NCBI GenBank assembly: GCA_032622095.1
Contig: CP136063.1
Span: 220,303,982 to 220,367,981 of the forward strand
DNA: 64,000 bases
Reading direction: 5' to 3'
Source: Siphonodentalium dalli
Lineage: Eukaryota; Mollusca; Scaphopoda; Gadilida; Siphonodentaliidae
Shown here: in pieces, positions 11,045-19,758 of the stretch
How the letters are laid out: every line of letters starts with the position of its first letter
How positions within the stretch are numbered: the stretch's first letter is position 1
The notes under the pieces: generated by a model
Databases searched by the model: none
What the model was told of the DNA's origin: nothing
The model's input: the letters and a program-made list of their open reading frames with translations, nothing else
Program-made: the position numbers and the translations under genes

Positions 11045-11680
11045 ATGGACGAATCAGTGTTGTTCAAACATCCCTGTAACATTTTCATATCAGGGCCAAG
11101 TGGTTGTGGTAAAACAGAATTTGTTAAGAAATTAATCGAATATAAAGATGATTTGTTCAAACCTCTTCCATACAAAGTCGTTTGGCAAAATACCTGTAGT
11201 CAGATGCAAGAATTTCACAATATTCAATTTATAAATGGAATACCGGATGATGACAATGAACTTGTCGATGACACAGACTTACCGCACATCGTCGTTTTTG
11301 ATGACATGTTAGGTGATAAAGATGAAGAAAAAATTATGTTGTGGTTTACAAGAAAAGGATATCACAGAAATACGTCTGTTATTTACATAACCCAAAACAT
11401 GTTTCAGAAATCTAAAGCGAGTAGAACTTTGAGTTTGAATCCACATTACATGGTATTATTTCAAAGTGTGCGTGATAAAGGCCAAATAAAAATTCTTGCC
11501 TCTCAAATGCAAATACATCATTTAATGCAAGCATATGATGATGCAACTTCAACCAACCATTGTTATTTACTACTCGATTTTCACCCAAAAACGGATAAAT
11601 CGTTCAGACTTAGAACTGATATTTTCCATCGCTGGCTCACAAATGACGACCGAGGTGTGGTAATATATTCATCGGTATAA
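11045..11680 (+). CDS. FtsK/HerA (poxvirus A32)-type genome-packaging ATPase
   Basis: An intact ORF of 211 residues from ATG 11045; an in-frame ATG at 11024 is the alternative. Walker A is GPSGCGKT (residues 17-24), preceded by the hydrophobic strand NIFIS. Walker B is HIVVFDD (about 81-87). A conserved Thr-Gln pair follows (YITQN, about 130), the expected sensor region. In Polintons and related dsDNA viruses this ATPase is inferred to drive DNA into the capsid. Length and motif spacing fit the family. No interruption is visible, unusual in this element. Confidence 0.9.
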   Translation: MDESVLFKHPCNIFISGPSGCGKTEFVKKLIEYKDDLFKPLPYKVVWQNTCSQMQEFHNIQFINGIPDDDNELVDDTDLPHIVVFDDMLGDKDEEKIMLWFTRKGYHRNTSVIYITQNMFQKSKASRTLSLNPHYMVLFQSVRDKGQIKILASQMQIHHLMQAYDDATSTNHCYLLLDFHPKTDKSFRLRTDIFHRWLTNDDRGVVIYSSV

Positions 11681-11716
11681 AGATAAGTGTTTCAACATAA
11701 TATTTCATTTCCAACC

Positions 11717-12283
11717 ATGGAGTAACATGAAGCAGTCTTGAGTGTATTTTCTACTATAGCTAAATTAATACTTGATGATCACTTAAAGCTTCCAAAGTAG
11801 ACACGAACATTCCTGCAAAAACACAAAAAAGAGATAAAGAAAATAGCTGACAGTAGAACTCATATCGATTCAAAAAAGAAAATACTTTTAAAAACTGGTG
11901 GAGGTGGATTTCTCGGTGGAGTTTTGATCAGAAGTGTTCTCAGACAAAAAGAAAATAAATCAATTGCACGAGTTAGATCAAATAGAGTAAATGTTACTCA
12001 AGTAAATTCTACGATTGCACAGCGAGCTAGTCCAGTTAGAGTAAATTCTACAATTGCACAGCGAGCTACTCCAGCTACAGTAAATTCTACTGGATTAAAT
12101 TCTACATTTTCTAGATTTCAACCACTCAACGATAATGGTCCGCAACCAATTCCATCAGTTCAAGAAGCAGAACATTACCCATTGATTCAACGATACTCAA
12201 AAATTATGAATCTTTCAAACCCATCAAAATTAGCTTTGATGGCATTTGATCGTAATTTTAATAAACGTAAAAGTAAAAAGTAA
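11717..12283 (+). pseudogene. Small basic Polinton protein with Lys-rich/poly-Gly motif
   Basis: From ATG 11717 one frame runs 188 codons to TAA 12281-12283, interrupted only by TAA at codon 3 (11723) and TAG at 11798. The first third is helical and charged, then comes SKKKILLKTGGGGFLGG (about 11866-11918), followed by a Ser/Thr/Asn-rich low-complexity tract with a tandem repeat (VNSTIAQRA twice, 12001-12070). The Lys-rich/Gly motif resembles the C-terminal motif of the next gene. Possibly a minor virion or core protein; family function unknown. Confidence 0.6.
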
Positions 12284-12319
12284 TTCAGTCATTTGACATT
12301 CAAATGTTGAAGAGTAAAG

Positions 12320-12661
12320 ATGGCGAAAAAAACTCCACTGATTAAAAAATATGATAGTTTTGTAATGGCTATGAATCAGGCACCAACTCATTTTCGAAAA
12401 AAAATGATAAAAGATGCCCCAAAGAGAGTGATTGATTGCATGTCAGAATGCTGTAAAAATATTTTAAAAGGCAATGTAAAACTAACAGAAGCTCAGAAGC
12501 GCAAACTTCGTCCGATGTGTAGACACCTCAGAGAACTTGCAAGTAAATCAACATCTTTGAAACGAAAAAAACAAATTTTAAACCAGAAAGGAGGTTTTTT
12601 ACCACTTCGTATGCTAGCACCGTTGCATGGTAAAGCAGCCGCTGGAATACTTCGCGGTTAA
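12320..12661 (+). CDS. Conserved small basic Polinton protein
   Basis: Intact 113-residue ORF from ATG 12320. Very basic and helical, with two Cys-containing segments (CMSECC, residues 40-45) and the motif KRKKQILNQKGGFLPL near residue 83-98. The sequence QKGG followed by F fits the adenain-type protease cleavage pattern (M/I/L/N/Q)-x-G-G-x, so it could be a processed virion protein. It ends 2 bp before the next ATG. Recognised by position and motif as a recurrent Polinton small ORF; biochemical role unknown. Confidence 0.65.
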   Translation: MAKKTPLIKKYDSFVMAMNQAPTHFRKKMIKDAPKRVIDCMSECCKNILKGNVKLTEAQKRKLRPMCRHLRELASKSTSLKRKKQILNQKGGFLPLRMLAPLHGKAAAGILRG

Positions 12662-12663
12662 AC

Positions 12664-13368
12664 ATGAAGAAAATGGTCGCTGTTCCCTTCAAAATGTTGG
12701 ATGACATTAAAAAATGGAGAATGAGTCTAACTAATCCGAAATTACCACCTAATCCTGAAATTACGAATATTTCAAAACTAAGCAGAGAATTGAATTCAGT
12801 TTATGATCAAAATTTGTCAGAATCTGAGAAGGTTCAATTATATGGTACAACTGTGCACAAATTGAAAACTTCCCAAAAATCAGTTAGAGCTATTTCAACC
12901 CTGAAAACAGAACCATTTAATCATAATAGGGATGTGCTAGAAAGTATTCCGCTAAAGATGAGAAAAAAAGCTGAACAACTTTTACAACTGATTTCAAAAC
13001 ATCCGCAAATGAAGTTTGATGAACATGGACAATTAACATATGGTGAAAAAGTTATTAGAGGATCAAATATTGTTGATCTCCTCAACGATATTGTACGACA
13101 AAGAAAAGGTTTCGACCCAACAGGTTGGCAAACCCTTTCACAAGGATTGAGCGAAATTAATGTACCTCAAGATTTTGTAGGGAACAGAAACCGTTGGCTT
13201 TGGATTAAAAAACATTTGAAAATCCGGTACAAAGCATAAAAACAAAACGATTTGATTCTCATCGATCCACACCAATTAAAGATATAAAAGCAAGATATTC
13301 AAAAACTAAAATAGCAGATAGGTTGACACCAAAGGGTATTAAAACAGAAAAAACACAATGGACATACT
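12664..13368 (+). pseudogene. Conserved Polinton protein of unknown function
   Basis: ATG 12664 opens 191 codons with a conserved segment around KVIRGSNIVDLLND and KGFDPTGWQ (residues about 127-152), a signature I associate with a recurrent Polinton gene next to integrase. The ORF stops at 13237-13239, but a second frame from about 13240 continues with basic residues to TAG 13366-13368, overlapping the integrase start by 11 bp. I therefore read one frameshift near 13235. Function unknown. Confidence 0.6.
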
Positions 13369-14372
13369 AGATGAACAGTTATCTAAAATTTTCTATAATC
13401 CAAAGAAAGTTGGAAGTTATGGTGGTGTAAAGAAGCTTTTTGATTAAGCAAAAAAGCAAAATAATAAAATAAAACTCATAGATGTGAAGAAATGGTTGCA
13501 AGGCCAGTCGACATATACTTTACACAAACCAATAATTCGAAAATTCCAACGTAGAAAGACTGTTGTAGCTGGAATTGATATTCAATGGCAGGCAGATTTA
13601 GCTGATCTTCAGAATTTGAAAAATTTGCGTGGGTACTGCCAATCCACGATAAATCTGGACAAACTTTGATCGAATCATTCAGGAAAATTTTGAAATCTTC
13701 AAAACGTAAACCAAAATCGTTTCAAGCTGATAAAGGTTCTGATTCAAAAATGAAATTTCTGCGATCAGAAAGCATTCATTTCTTCACAACTGAGAATCCA
13801 GAGACTAACGCAACTGTTGTTGAGCGATTTCAAAGAACTTTAAAAACTCGTATGTGGAAGTATTTCACACACAATAAAACTTCAAGATATATTGATGTTT
13901 TACAGCCCCTAGTCGATTCTTACAACAATAGTTATCACCGTAGCATAAAATCGAAACCGTCGGAAGTTACTTTGAAAACTGAAGCTGAAATTTCCAAAAA
14001 TCTATATGGAACAGGGAATAAAAAAGGAAAATCTACACTGAAAGTTGATGACTTGGTTCGTATCAACAAAACCAAAAGAACATTTGAAAAGGGTTATTTA
14101 CCAAACTTGACTCGTGAAATTTTTTAAGTTGATAAAATTTGTAAAACTAATCCAATCACAAAGTTTCTGATCTTGATGGTGAAGAGATTGATGGATCATT
14201 CTACAAACATGAAATCCAACATATAAAAGACAGTAAGGTGTATGAAATAGAATCAGTTATTGATAAAAGAACGAGGAGAGTGGGTGGTAAAACAGTAAAA
14301 GAAATTAAAGTTCATTGGCTTGGATACCCAAAAAAGTTTGACAGCTGGATCCCAGCTTCAAATTTAGTATAA
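13358..14372 (+). pseudogene. int: Polinton integrase (RVE) with C-terminal chromodomain, broken
   Basis: ATG 13358 begins an N-terminal DNA-binding region, with TAA at 13445. The RVE core supplies the first catalytic Asp in WQADLADL (about 13576), the second in FQADKGSD (about 13726) and the Glu in VVERFQRTL (about 13816). A frame change and a small deletion fall near 13640, between the first and second Asp. Asp to Glu spacing is 30 residues, short of the usual 35, so residues are probably missing. After TAA 14125-14127 and another shift, a chromodomain follows (about 14237-14372; WLGYPKKFDSWIP), ending at TAA 14370. The chromodomain would target insertion to modified chromatin. Confidence 0.9.
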
Positions 14373-14384
14373 AACAGAATTATC

Positions 14385-14642
14385 ATGTCGGAAAATCATT
14401 CAGATTCAATTAATCTCGATGAACCACCACAATTTAAGTTCTGTGGTGAAAACGTTGCTAAGAACCAAGTCACCTACTTCACGCAGATAATTATTATTTA
14501 TATCATAATAATTACATCTATTGTACACATTAGTATCCAGAGCGCAAACAAAGAATTGTGGCTTATTCTTCAAAGTAGTTCTCTAGGTTATATTCTACCA
14601 ACACCTGGACAGAAATTATTGAAAAATACTGAGAAAAAATGA
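14385..14642 (+). CDS. Small single-span membrane protein of Polintons
   Basis: Intact 85-residue ORF from ATG 14385. A strong hydrophobic segment (IIIIYIIIITSIVHISI, residues about 35-51) predicts one membrane span. It is followed by NKELWLILQSSSLGYILPTP, a recurrent segment in small Polinton proteins. Its TGA overlaps the ATG of the next gene as ATGA (14639-14642). Role unknown; a virion or host membrane function is inference. Confidence 0.65.
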   Translation: MSENHSDSINLDEPPQFKFCGENVAKNQVTYFTQIIIIYIIIITSIVHISIQSANKELWLILQSSSLGYILPTPGQKLLKNTEKK

Positions 14643-15487
14643 ATTCATTCTACATAACTCTCATGAGTGATAGTTCAATGTCACTTTACCCAGCCAACTC
14701 ACAATGTTGTTTCACAGTGAAGTTACCAAAAACCATACATATTGATAAAGAGCTTTGGGAAGTTGCAATGGTTGAACTAATTGTACCATCAGAAACATAC
14801 AACATTATTGGAGATGCTTGCATAATAAAAATAAAAACTTCTGTTCCAAGATGTTTACAATATCTGCACAAGTTACCAATAAGTGATGTAGTAATTTCAA
14901 AACCAGAAAATGGTATAGAATTAAAAATACCAGCAGGAGCATATTCTGGTGGAGCACATTTGACAGATACAATTCAAGGTGTAATTGATATTACGGTAAT
15001 CTGATTGATTCCAGAACTGGAATTCGAATTCGGATATTCCAAAGCACAACAACGAGTTAAAATTTCAAAAAATAGTTACACCAAAGTAGGTCTTGTACTC
15101 CCCAGAGCTCTTTTGGATAAACTTGGTTACAGAACAGAATCAGAGACTGCTATATTTGCTACTCCTTCGATAACATGTCCATATGGAGTTGATTTAAATG
15201 CGGAGCATAATCAATTGTTTGGTTATTCTGACATTGCTGATTATACAATTATTAGTGATGTTGAGGCACCGATATTACGAGTGACATCATTCGAGAGTAA
15301 AAGAATACATGATGGTAAACATATTAAGCATGAATTCAAAAACTTATATTATGTACCAGTATCAAAGTCTAGATTTGATACCATAAATGTGTATATAACT
15401 GGTGATACTGGCAAACCAATTCAGTTTATTGGTGGAAAGTCTATGGTAAAGTTGCATTTCCGACGCCGAAGTAATTTGTATTTATGA
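14639..15487 (+). pseudogene. Penton-like minor capsid protein (single jelly roll), one stop
   Basis: ATG 14639 (in ATGA) starts a 283-codon frame interrupted only by TGA 15002-15004. The N-terminus (MNSFYITLMSDSSMSLYP), the early WEVAMVEL strand, and the C-terminal MVKLHFRRR are typical of the Polinton minor capsid/penton family. In Polintons it is predicted to form the capsid vertices together with the major capsid protein encoded downstream. Its own stop TGA again overlaps the next ATG (ATGA, 15484-15487). Confidence 0.85.
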
Positions 15488-15868
15488 TAATCCCTGTGTA
15501 TAGAGGCGTACCTAGACAGTATTGAAATGGAATTGGTTCACTATTCAAATCTGCAATGAGAACAGTAGTACCGCCCGTTTCTAAAACCTATTGGTGAGAT
15601 TGCTAAACAACAAGTATTCAAGCATGGACTTGCTGCAGTCGAAGATATCATTCATCGTGGTAAAAGTCCAAAAGAAGTATTTTTGAAACAAGGTAAAGAA
15701 GCATTGAAATCTTTTGGAAGGGAAACAATAAAGATAATATCAACACCAAATGGCATAAATAGATCATCGCGACCTTTGAAAAATCATTCTTCTCGCAAAC
15801 GAGTTAGAAGTAAGTCCATTAAAACGCCTGTAAAGAAATCAAAACGATCTCTCGATATATTTGATTAA
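15484..15868 (+). pseudogene. Small basic core- or pVI-like Polinton protein, broken
   Basis: ATG 15484 overlaps the penton stop. The first 13 codons (MIIPVYRGVPRQY) end at TGA 15523; the frame then continues with a Gly/Phe amphipathic stretch (about 15526-15570), and a shift near 15590-15650 leads into the frame ending at TAA 15866-15868. The C-terminal 60 residues are strongly basic (SRKRVRSKSIKTPVKKSKR). Position between penton and major capsid, an amphipathic N-terminus and a basic tail recall small membrane-active or DNA-condensing virion proteins of adenovirus-like viruses. Assignment is by context. Confidence 0.6.
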
Positions 15869-15873
15869 TCACG

Positions 15874-17173
15874 ATGATGCAAAATGGATCATGCGAATGC
15901 AGCAAGTCCGAGTTAGATGCTTCTGATGTTCCGCCAACAATGACAACGATGTTGGAATCACAATGGATAGAACATCACCCGATTAGCTCTTTGAATAATT
16001 CCGCACCGGTAGAATTTGTAATTCCGCCTCAAACTGAAAAATGGACAGATGTAAATCAATCATATTTGTACCTGAAATTCAAAATCACAAAAGCAGATGG
16101 AACAAACTTGGTTGATGGTACTGATGAAATTGCGCCTATTAACAACTTTTTCTATAGCATGTTCAGTAGTATCGATATTTACCTAAATAACAAACTTGTA
16201 ACGGCGAACGGAGATACCTATCCTTATCGAGCCTAGATGGAAAATCTCTTGGCTTATTCTGGTGAATGTAAAGAAAATCAACTTGCCGCACTAGAAATGT
16301 GGTATCCAGATACCGCTAAACAGTTCACCGAAAACACTAAAGCTGGTGGTAATGATGGATTGAAATCTCGCCAAGCAATAATAGCAGGTAGTAAAACGGT
16401 AGAATTGTGTGGTCGATTACACAGATATATTTCTACAAGAGAAATACTTACCAAATGGAATTGAGATAAGAATTCGTCTAAATAGAGCGAATCCCAAATT
16501 CTCTTTAATTGGTCAGGCCGACGGAAAAATAGTATTTGAAACGGCAGTTTTCAATGTTCGTACAATTACGCTGATGCCAGTAGTAGCAAATAACTTGAAC
16601 CAAACAATAATACAGAAAAATAATGAAAATACCGATTAGAAGAGTTGAAGTAAAAACATTCACTATTGGTGCAGGGCTTAGATCAAAAATTGAAGATCAC
16701 CTTTTTCAAGGACAATTGCCAAAGAGACTTTTCATAGGCTTGGTATCAAACAAAGATATGAATGGCGATATTGAAACGAACCCATTTCATTTCCAACACT
16801 TCAATCTGAAAAAGCTTGAAGTTAGTCAGGACGGACATACAATCCATAACCAACCATTTGAACCAAACTTTGAATCAGAACAATGCCTAAGATCTTATTT
16901 ATCACTGTATCAGTCTTCGGGTATGTTTGGACAAAACAAATCCTTTGGTTTGAATCTCAAAAATACATGAATGGTTATTGTTTCTGGGGTTACGACCTCA
17001 CACCTGACCAAGGAGCAGAGGAAGGACATTTGCATCCTATAAAAACCGGTAACATAAGGTTAGAGCTTCAGTTTGCTGCAGCTCTAGCTTCAGTGATCAA
17101 CGTGATAGTCTATGCTGAGTTCGATAATCAAATTGAAATCAACAGTTTGCGAGAAATAATAACAGATTATTAA
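15874..17173 (+). pseudogene. Major capsid protein, double jelly roll, broken
   Basis: ATG 15874 lies 5 bp after the preceding stop. The N-terminal jelly roll is recognisable (WIEHHPISSLNNSAPVEF, then NNFFYSMFSSIDIYLNNK), as is the C-terminal end (WGYDLTPDQGAEEG and LELQFAAALASVINVIVYAEF). Both are characteristic of Polinton major capsid proteins, the hexon-related class. About 430 codons. TAG at 16234-16236; frame changes near 16440, 16615 and 16960. Stop TAA 17171-17173, 4 bp before the protease ATG. Confidence 0.92.
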
Positions 17174-17177
17174 AAAC

Positions 17178-18107
17178 ATGGATGGATTGCATTTGGAGGA
17201 AAAATTGAGACTGCAAGTTGGAGGACTCGATTTCATTCCATATGTTTCTATCCTTGACAAAGTTCGGAAAACTTTCGAGAAATGTTTCGTTCATGAAATA
17301 CAAAATCAAATTTCAAAAGAAGTGACACTCAATTGTGAAGGATGTAAAATAGATCATCCAAGTCAGACACGACTTTTACTTTGTCTTTGGACACCACCTA
17401 TACAATGGGTAGATATGTTCATTGATATAGCACTACTTAAATTTAACATCTACCGAGTTATGGAACAATGGTATCCAGAAATAGAATCATTTACACCACA
17501 AGAGAAATTTGAGGCATTCAAACTTTGGAAAGATCTAAAGGAAGTTGTTCATGCAAACTGTAACCAATTGAATTCGGTTTTTGTTGACTTGTGGTGTGAA
17601 AAAGTAAAACAATACTACGAAGATGAACACTACCATGGTGTGGTGTGTGCTAAAGATCAGTTACCACACGAGAAACCTCATCATGTAAAAGCATACATAG
17701 TAAATACACATACGTCAGAAAAACCAGGAGAACACTGGGTTGCAATTTTCTTCAATGAAAACATTGCAACATATTTCGATTCGTTTGGGATACCAGTTAT
17801 TGATAAATATATCAAATAATTTATTCAAAGAAATTCGATCGAATGTAAAATAAACGTTGGGCGGTTTCAACATCACGGTACAAACGTGTGTGGTATGTAC
17901 TGCATATTTGCTTTACATTTCTTGAAAAGCGGATATGGTATAAAAGTATTAGTTGAAATTAATTTTGATGGTGACTACTTCAAAAATGATAGAAAAGTAT
18001 TTGATTGGTTTCATAGAAACTATGAGCCCTTACGAAAAGAATCAGAAACATTACCCAAAACATGTATTTCACAAACTTGTAAGACTTACTGTGAATTTCA
18101 TTATTGA
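17178..18107 (+). pseudogene. Adenain-type cysteine protease with extra N-terminal CxxC/PSQ domain
   Basis: ATG 17178; one frame of 309 codons to TGA 18105-18107 with a single TAA at 17817-17819. The protease half starts near residue 155 (CAKDQLP) and holds His186 in GEHWVAIFF, Asp201 in YFDSFG and Cys238 in NVCGMYC, the expected His-Asp-Cys order of adenovirus-type endopeptidases that mature virions. The first ~150 residues carry C53-EG-C56-x4-PSQTR, a motif seen in a separate conserved Polinton protein. This gene is longer than the usual ~200-residue protease, so it is either a natural fusion or two genes joined in frame by deletion. Confidence 0.85.
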
Positions 18108-18374
18108 TAAAATGTGCTCATTACCAATTGTTTAAATATGTTAAAATCATAATCATTTGTAAATATGTTGATTGTTAATTAATGATGAAATGAGTTTCCA
18201 AATGTAAATTATGTTCATTGCATTACCAATTATTGATTTTAAATATGATAATTTCATGATCAGTTGTAAATATGTTGATTCTTAATTCAAAATAAAAATT
18301 ATGTTGTTGAAAAACAGTGTCTGTTTTTAATGATCGTCTTCGGCAATGTCGATGAAGATCTTAATTCACCAAAA
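18108..18374. other. AT-rich 3' region of the protease transcription unit
   Basis: No ORF. Contains short direct repeats ('gtaaatatgttgatt', 18160 and 18266) and AATAAA at 18291-18296, a plausible polyadenylation signal for the long + strand gene array. 'cattaccaatt' is also repeated. Confidence 0.5.
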
Positions 18375-18460
18375 AAGAAACACATTTGAAATGACGTTCG
18401 GGAAAATTGGTAGAAAAACACAATGACGTCGCCAACGACGTCCGCGCGTTTTACATAGAA
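18375..18460 (+). promoter_or_regulatory. Second copy of the TGACGTC promoter module
   Basis: 'gaaacacatttgaaatgacgttcggg' and 'cacaatgacgtcgcc' followed by 'gacgtccgcgcgtttta' match the right arm of the palindrome at 5410-5490 in the same orientation and order. The next ATG is at 18495. Shared promoter plus shared histone-type 3' end indicates co-regulation of the two outer genes. Confidence 0.6.
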
Positions 18461-18494
18461 AAAAATCCCATATAGAGCATATCATTTCTCCACG

Positions 18495-18927
18495 ATGGAA
18501 TACGCTGTTACTGATCTTGGATCTTATGTCAGAGCCATCCGTGTATCGGCCCCGAGGGACATTGCGGTGTGGGAGGCCCTTTCATCGGCAGTGTATGGTA
18601 CAGGTGAAAAGTTCTTTGAACTATTCACTTTTGTCTGTGCAACTTGGGCTCGCAATCCTACACTGCTCAGTGGACAGGAGATAGAACATATCGAATGGCT
18701 TGGGACAACAGATGTCTTACTTACGGTGGCGGCAACCCTTCTGCAGAGAAAGCTCGTGTTTTTGGAGAGAGAAAAAGCAATACAGATTCAGCGTATCCCC
18801 AGTGAGGAATGTGAGTATACCGAAAGGTATATTTCCATCTCTCATCGAGGGTTCGCTTGTGTTTCGGGAGTTGGACCAAGAGGATGGATTTGAGTTCCTA
18901 AAGACCCCTTATCCACTTTTCTTGTGA
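18495..18927 (+). pseudogene. Terminal Polinton gene, possibly a catalytically dead OTU-like protein
   Basis: ATG 18495 opens 132 codons ending at TGA 18891-18893; another frame continues to TGA 18925-18927, 13 bp before the histone-type stem-loop, so one frameshift in the last third is possible. Residues 20-75 (APRDIAVWEALSSAVYGTGE, then LGTTDVLLTVAATLLQRKLV) follow the layout of OTU-family deubiquitinases: an Asp-x-x-Cys loop before an ALS helix, and a later Asp/Glu-(I/L)-Ala-Ala helix. The position of the catalytic Cys is occupied by Val. This similarity is weak and by eye; the gene could be unrelated. GC content and codon use are less AT-rich than the structural genes. Confidence 0.4.
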
Positions 18928-18940
18928 TCTGACGTAAAAC

Positions 18941-18961
18941 GGTCCTTTTCAGGGCCACCCA
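18941..18961 (+). terminator. Second histone-type mRNA 3' stem-loop
   Basis: GGTCCTTTTCAGGGCC (18941-18956) forms a 6-bp stem with one T-G wobble and loop TTTC, preceded by AAAAC and followed by ACCCAAAA. It differs from the 5906 copy by one base in the stem and shares AAACGG-stem-CCACCCAAA flanks. The wobble keeps pairing, which suggests it was under selection for structure. Confidence 0.8.
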
Positions 18962-19061
18962 AAACCTGCTATCAGATGGCTCTTGCATGCACATTTTCAC
19001 AGCACTATCGTCTTCGAATTTCTTCGAAGACTTTCGCTTTTGTTTAAAAATGTACTGGTAA

Positions 19062-19205
19062 AGAGGCACAATTTACTAATGCTTCGATTTTTTCTCGGTA
19101 TTATAAGTTCAGTGTGTCCAGCGAAGGGGGACGCCCTTCGCTTACCACACTGCCATTAGAATCCGAGAAGAAAAAAATCGATACATTAGTAAATTATGCT
19201 CTTTT
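19062..19205. repeat. Imperfect inverted repeat (hairpin), ~65-bp arms
   Basis: 'cacaatttactaatgcttcgatttttt' (19068) is inverted as 'aaaaaatcgatacattagtaaatta' (19170-19196), and 'cagcgaaggg' with 'cccttcgct' closes near the centre at 19120-19142. It follows the last Polinton gene by about 100 bp and could be another symmetric promoter of the element. Confidence 0.7.
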
Positions 19206-19267
19206 CTGTCAAAACCCTTCGAAGCACTCACCTTACTCTTTGGAATGTAACACAACCTCTGGACCGA

Positions 19268-19545
19268 CGAACCCGGCCCTGGGCGGACACTCTGGCCCAC
19301 CCCTCGCTTGGGGACACTCTGGCCCATGTGCCAGAGTGTCGACGACCCCGGCCCTGGGCCGGCACTCTGGCCCACCCCCTCGCTCGTCGGCACTCTGGCC
19401 CATGGGCCAGAGTGCCGGGTCCCAGTTCTGGGTACCGGCACTCTGGTCCACCCCCTCGCTGGCGGCACTCTGGCCCACCCCTCGCTCGTCGGCACTTTGA
19501 CCCATGGGCCAGAGTGCCGACGAGCGAGGGGGTGGGCCAGAGTGC
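19268..19545. repeat. GC-rich minisatellite of 'ggcactctggccca' units in both orientations
   Basis: 'actctggcccacccc(ct)cgct' and its complement 'gggccagagtgccg' alternate about ten times, with 'cccatgggccagagtgcc' forming palindromic centres (19322-19335, 19400-19415, 19500-19520). Strong contrast in GC with the surroundings. Open frames on both strands are by-products of the repeat. Confidence 0.85.
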
Positions 19546-19758
19546 CGGCCAATACTACTTATATGTTATGGATTTACAAAATAGGGCCATCGTTAATCAC
19601 ACAAATCCACAATAAATAGTTTTAAAAGTTCATATTTGTATTTCTTGGCTCTGTATGATGATTTTATTTACAACGTTTATATACTTCATATTGTGGGGGA
19701 TTAACTTTATTTTAATATAATAGTAATATGTTGCATCTTGTTCGTTCTGATGCTACAG

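Larger units (their letters stand above)
5165..18960 (+). mobile_element. Decayed Polinton/Maverick element
   Basis: A compact cluster holds the diagnostic Polinton set: protein-primed PolB, FtsK/HerA-type packaging ATPase, retrovirus-like integrase with chromodomain, penton-like and double-jelly-roll capsid proteins, and an adenain-type protease, plus conserved small ORFs in between. Long terminal inverted repeats are not visible, and the left side is cut within a minus-strand ORF at about 5165, so the copy is truncated. Right end is uncertain: the last recognisable gene ends at the histone-like stem-loop at 18941-18956, but the hairpin at 19062-19205 may also belong. Interruptions by TAA, TAG and TGA and many frameshifts show an inactive, old insertion. 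Confidence 0.93.

Noticed and set aside
6724-18107. Recoding of stop codons in the Polinton genes
   Set aside because: TAA, TAG and TGA all appear as interruptions and frameshifts occur as well, which indicates decay.
5165-19205. Terminal inverted repeats of the Polinton
   Set aside because: The similarity between 5334-5490 and 18375-18460 is mainly in direct orientation and sits next to genes, so I treat it as a promoter module. No long inverted ends were found.
19114-19619. Overlapping ORFs of 90-139 codons on both strands
   Set aside because: They come from the GC-rich minisatellite at 19268-19545 and have only repeat composition.
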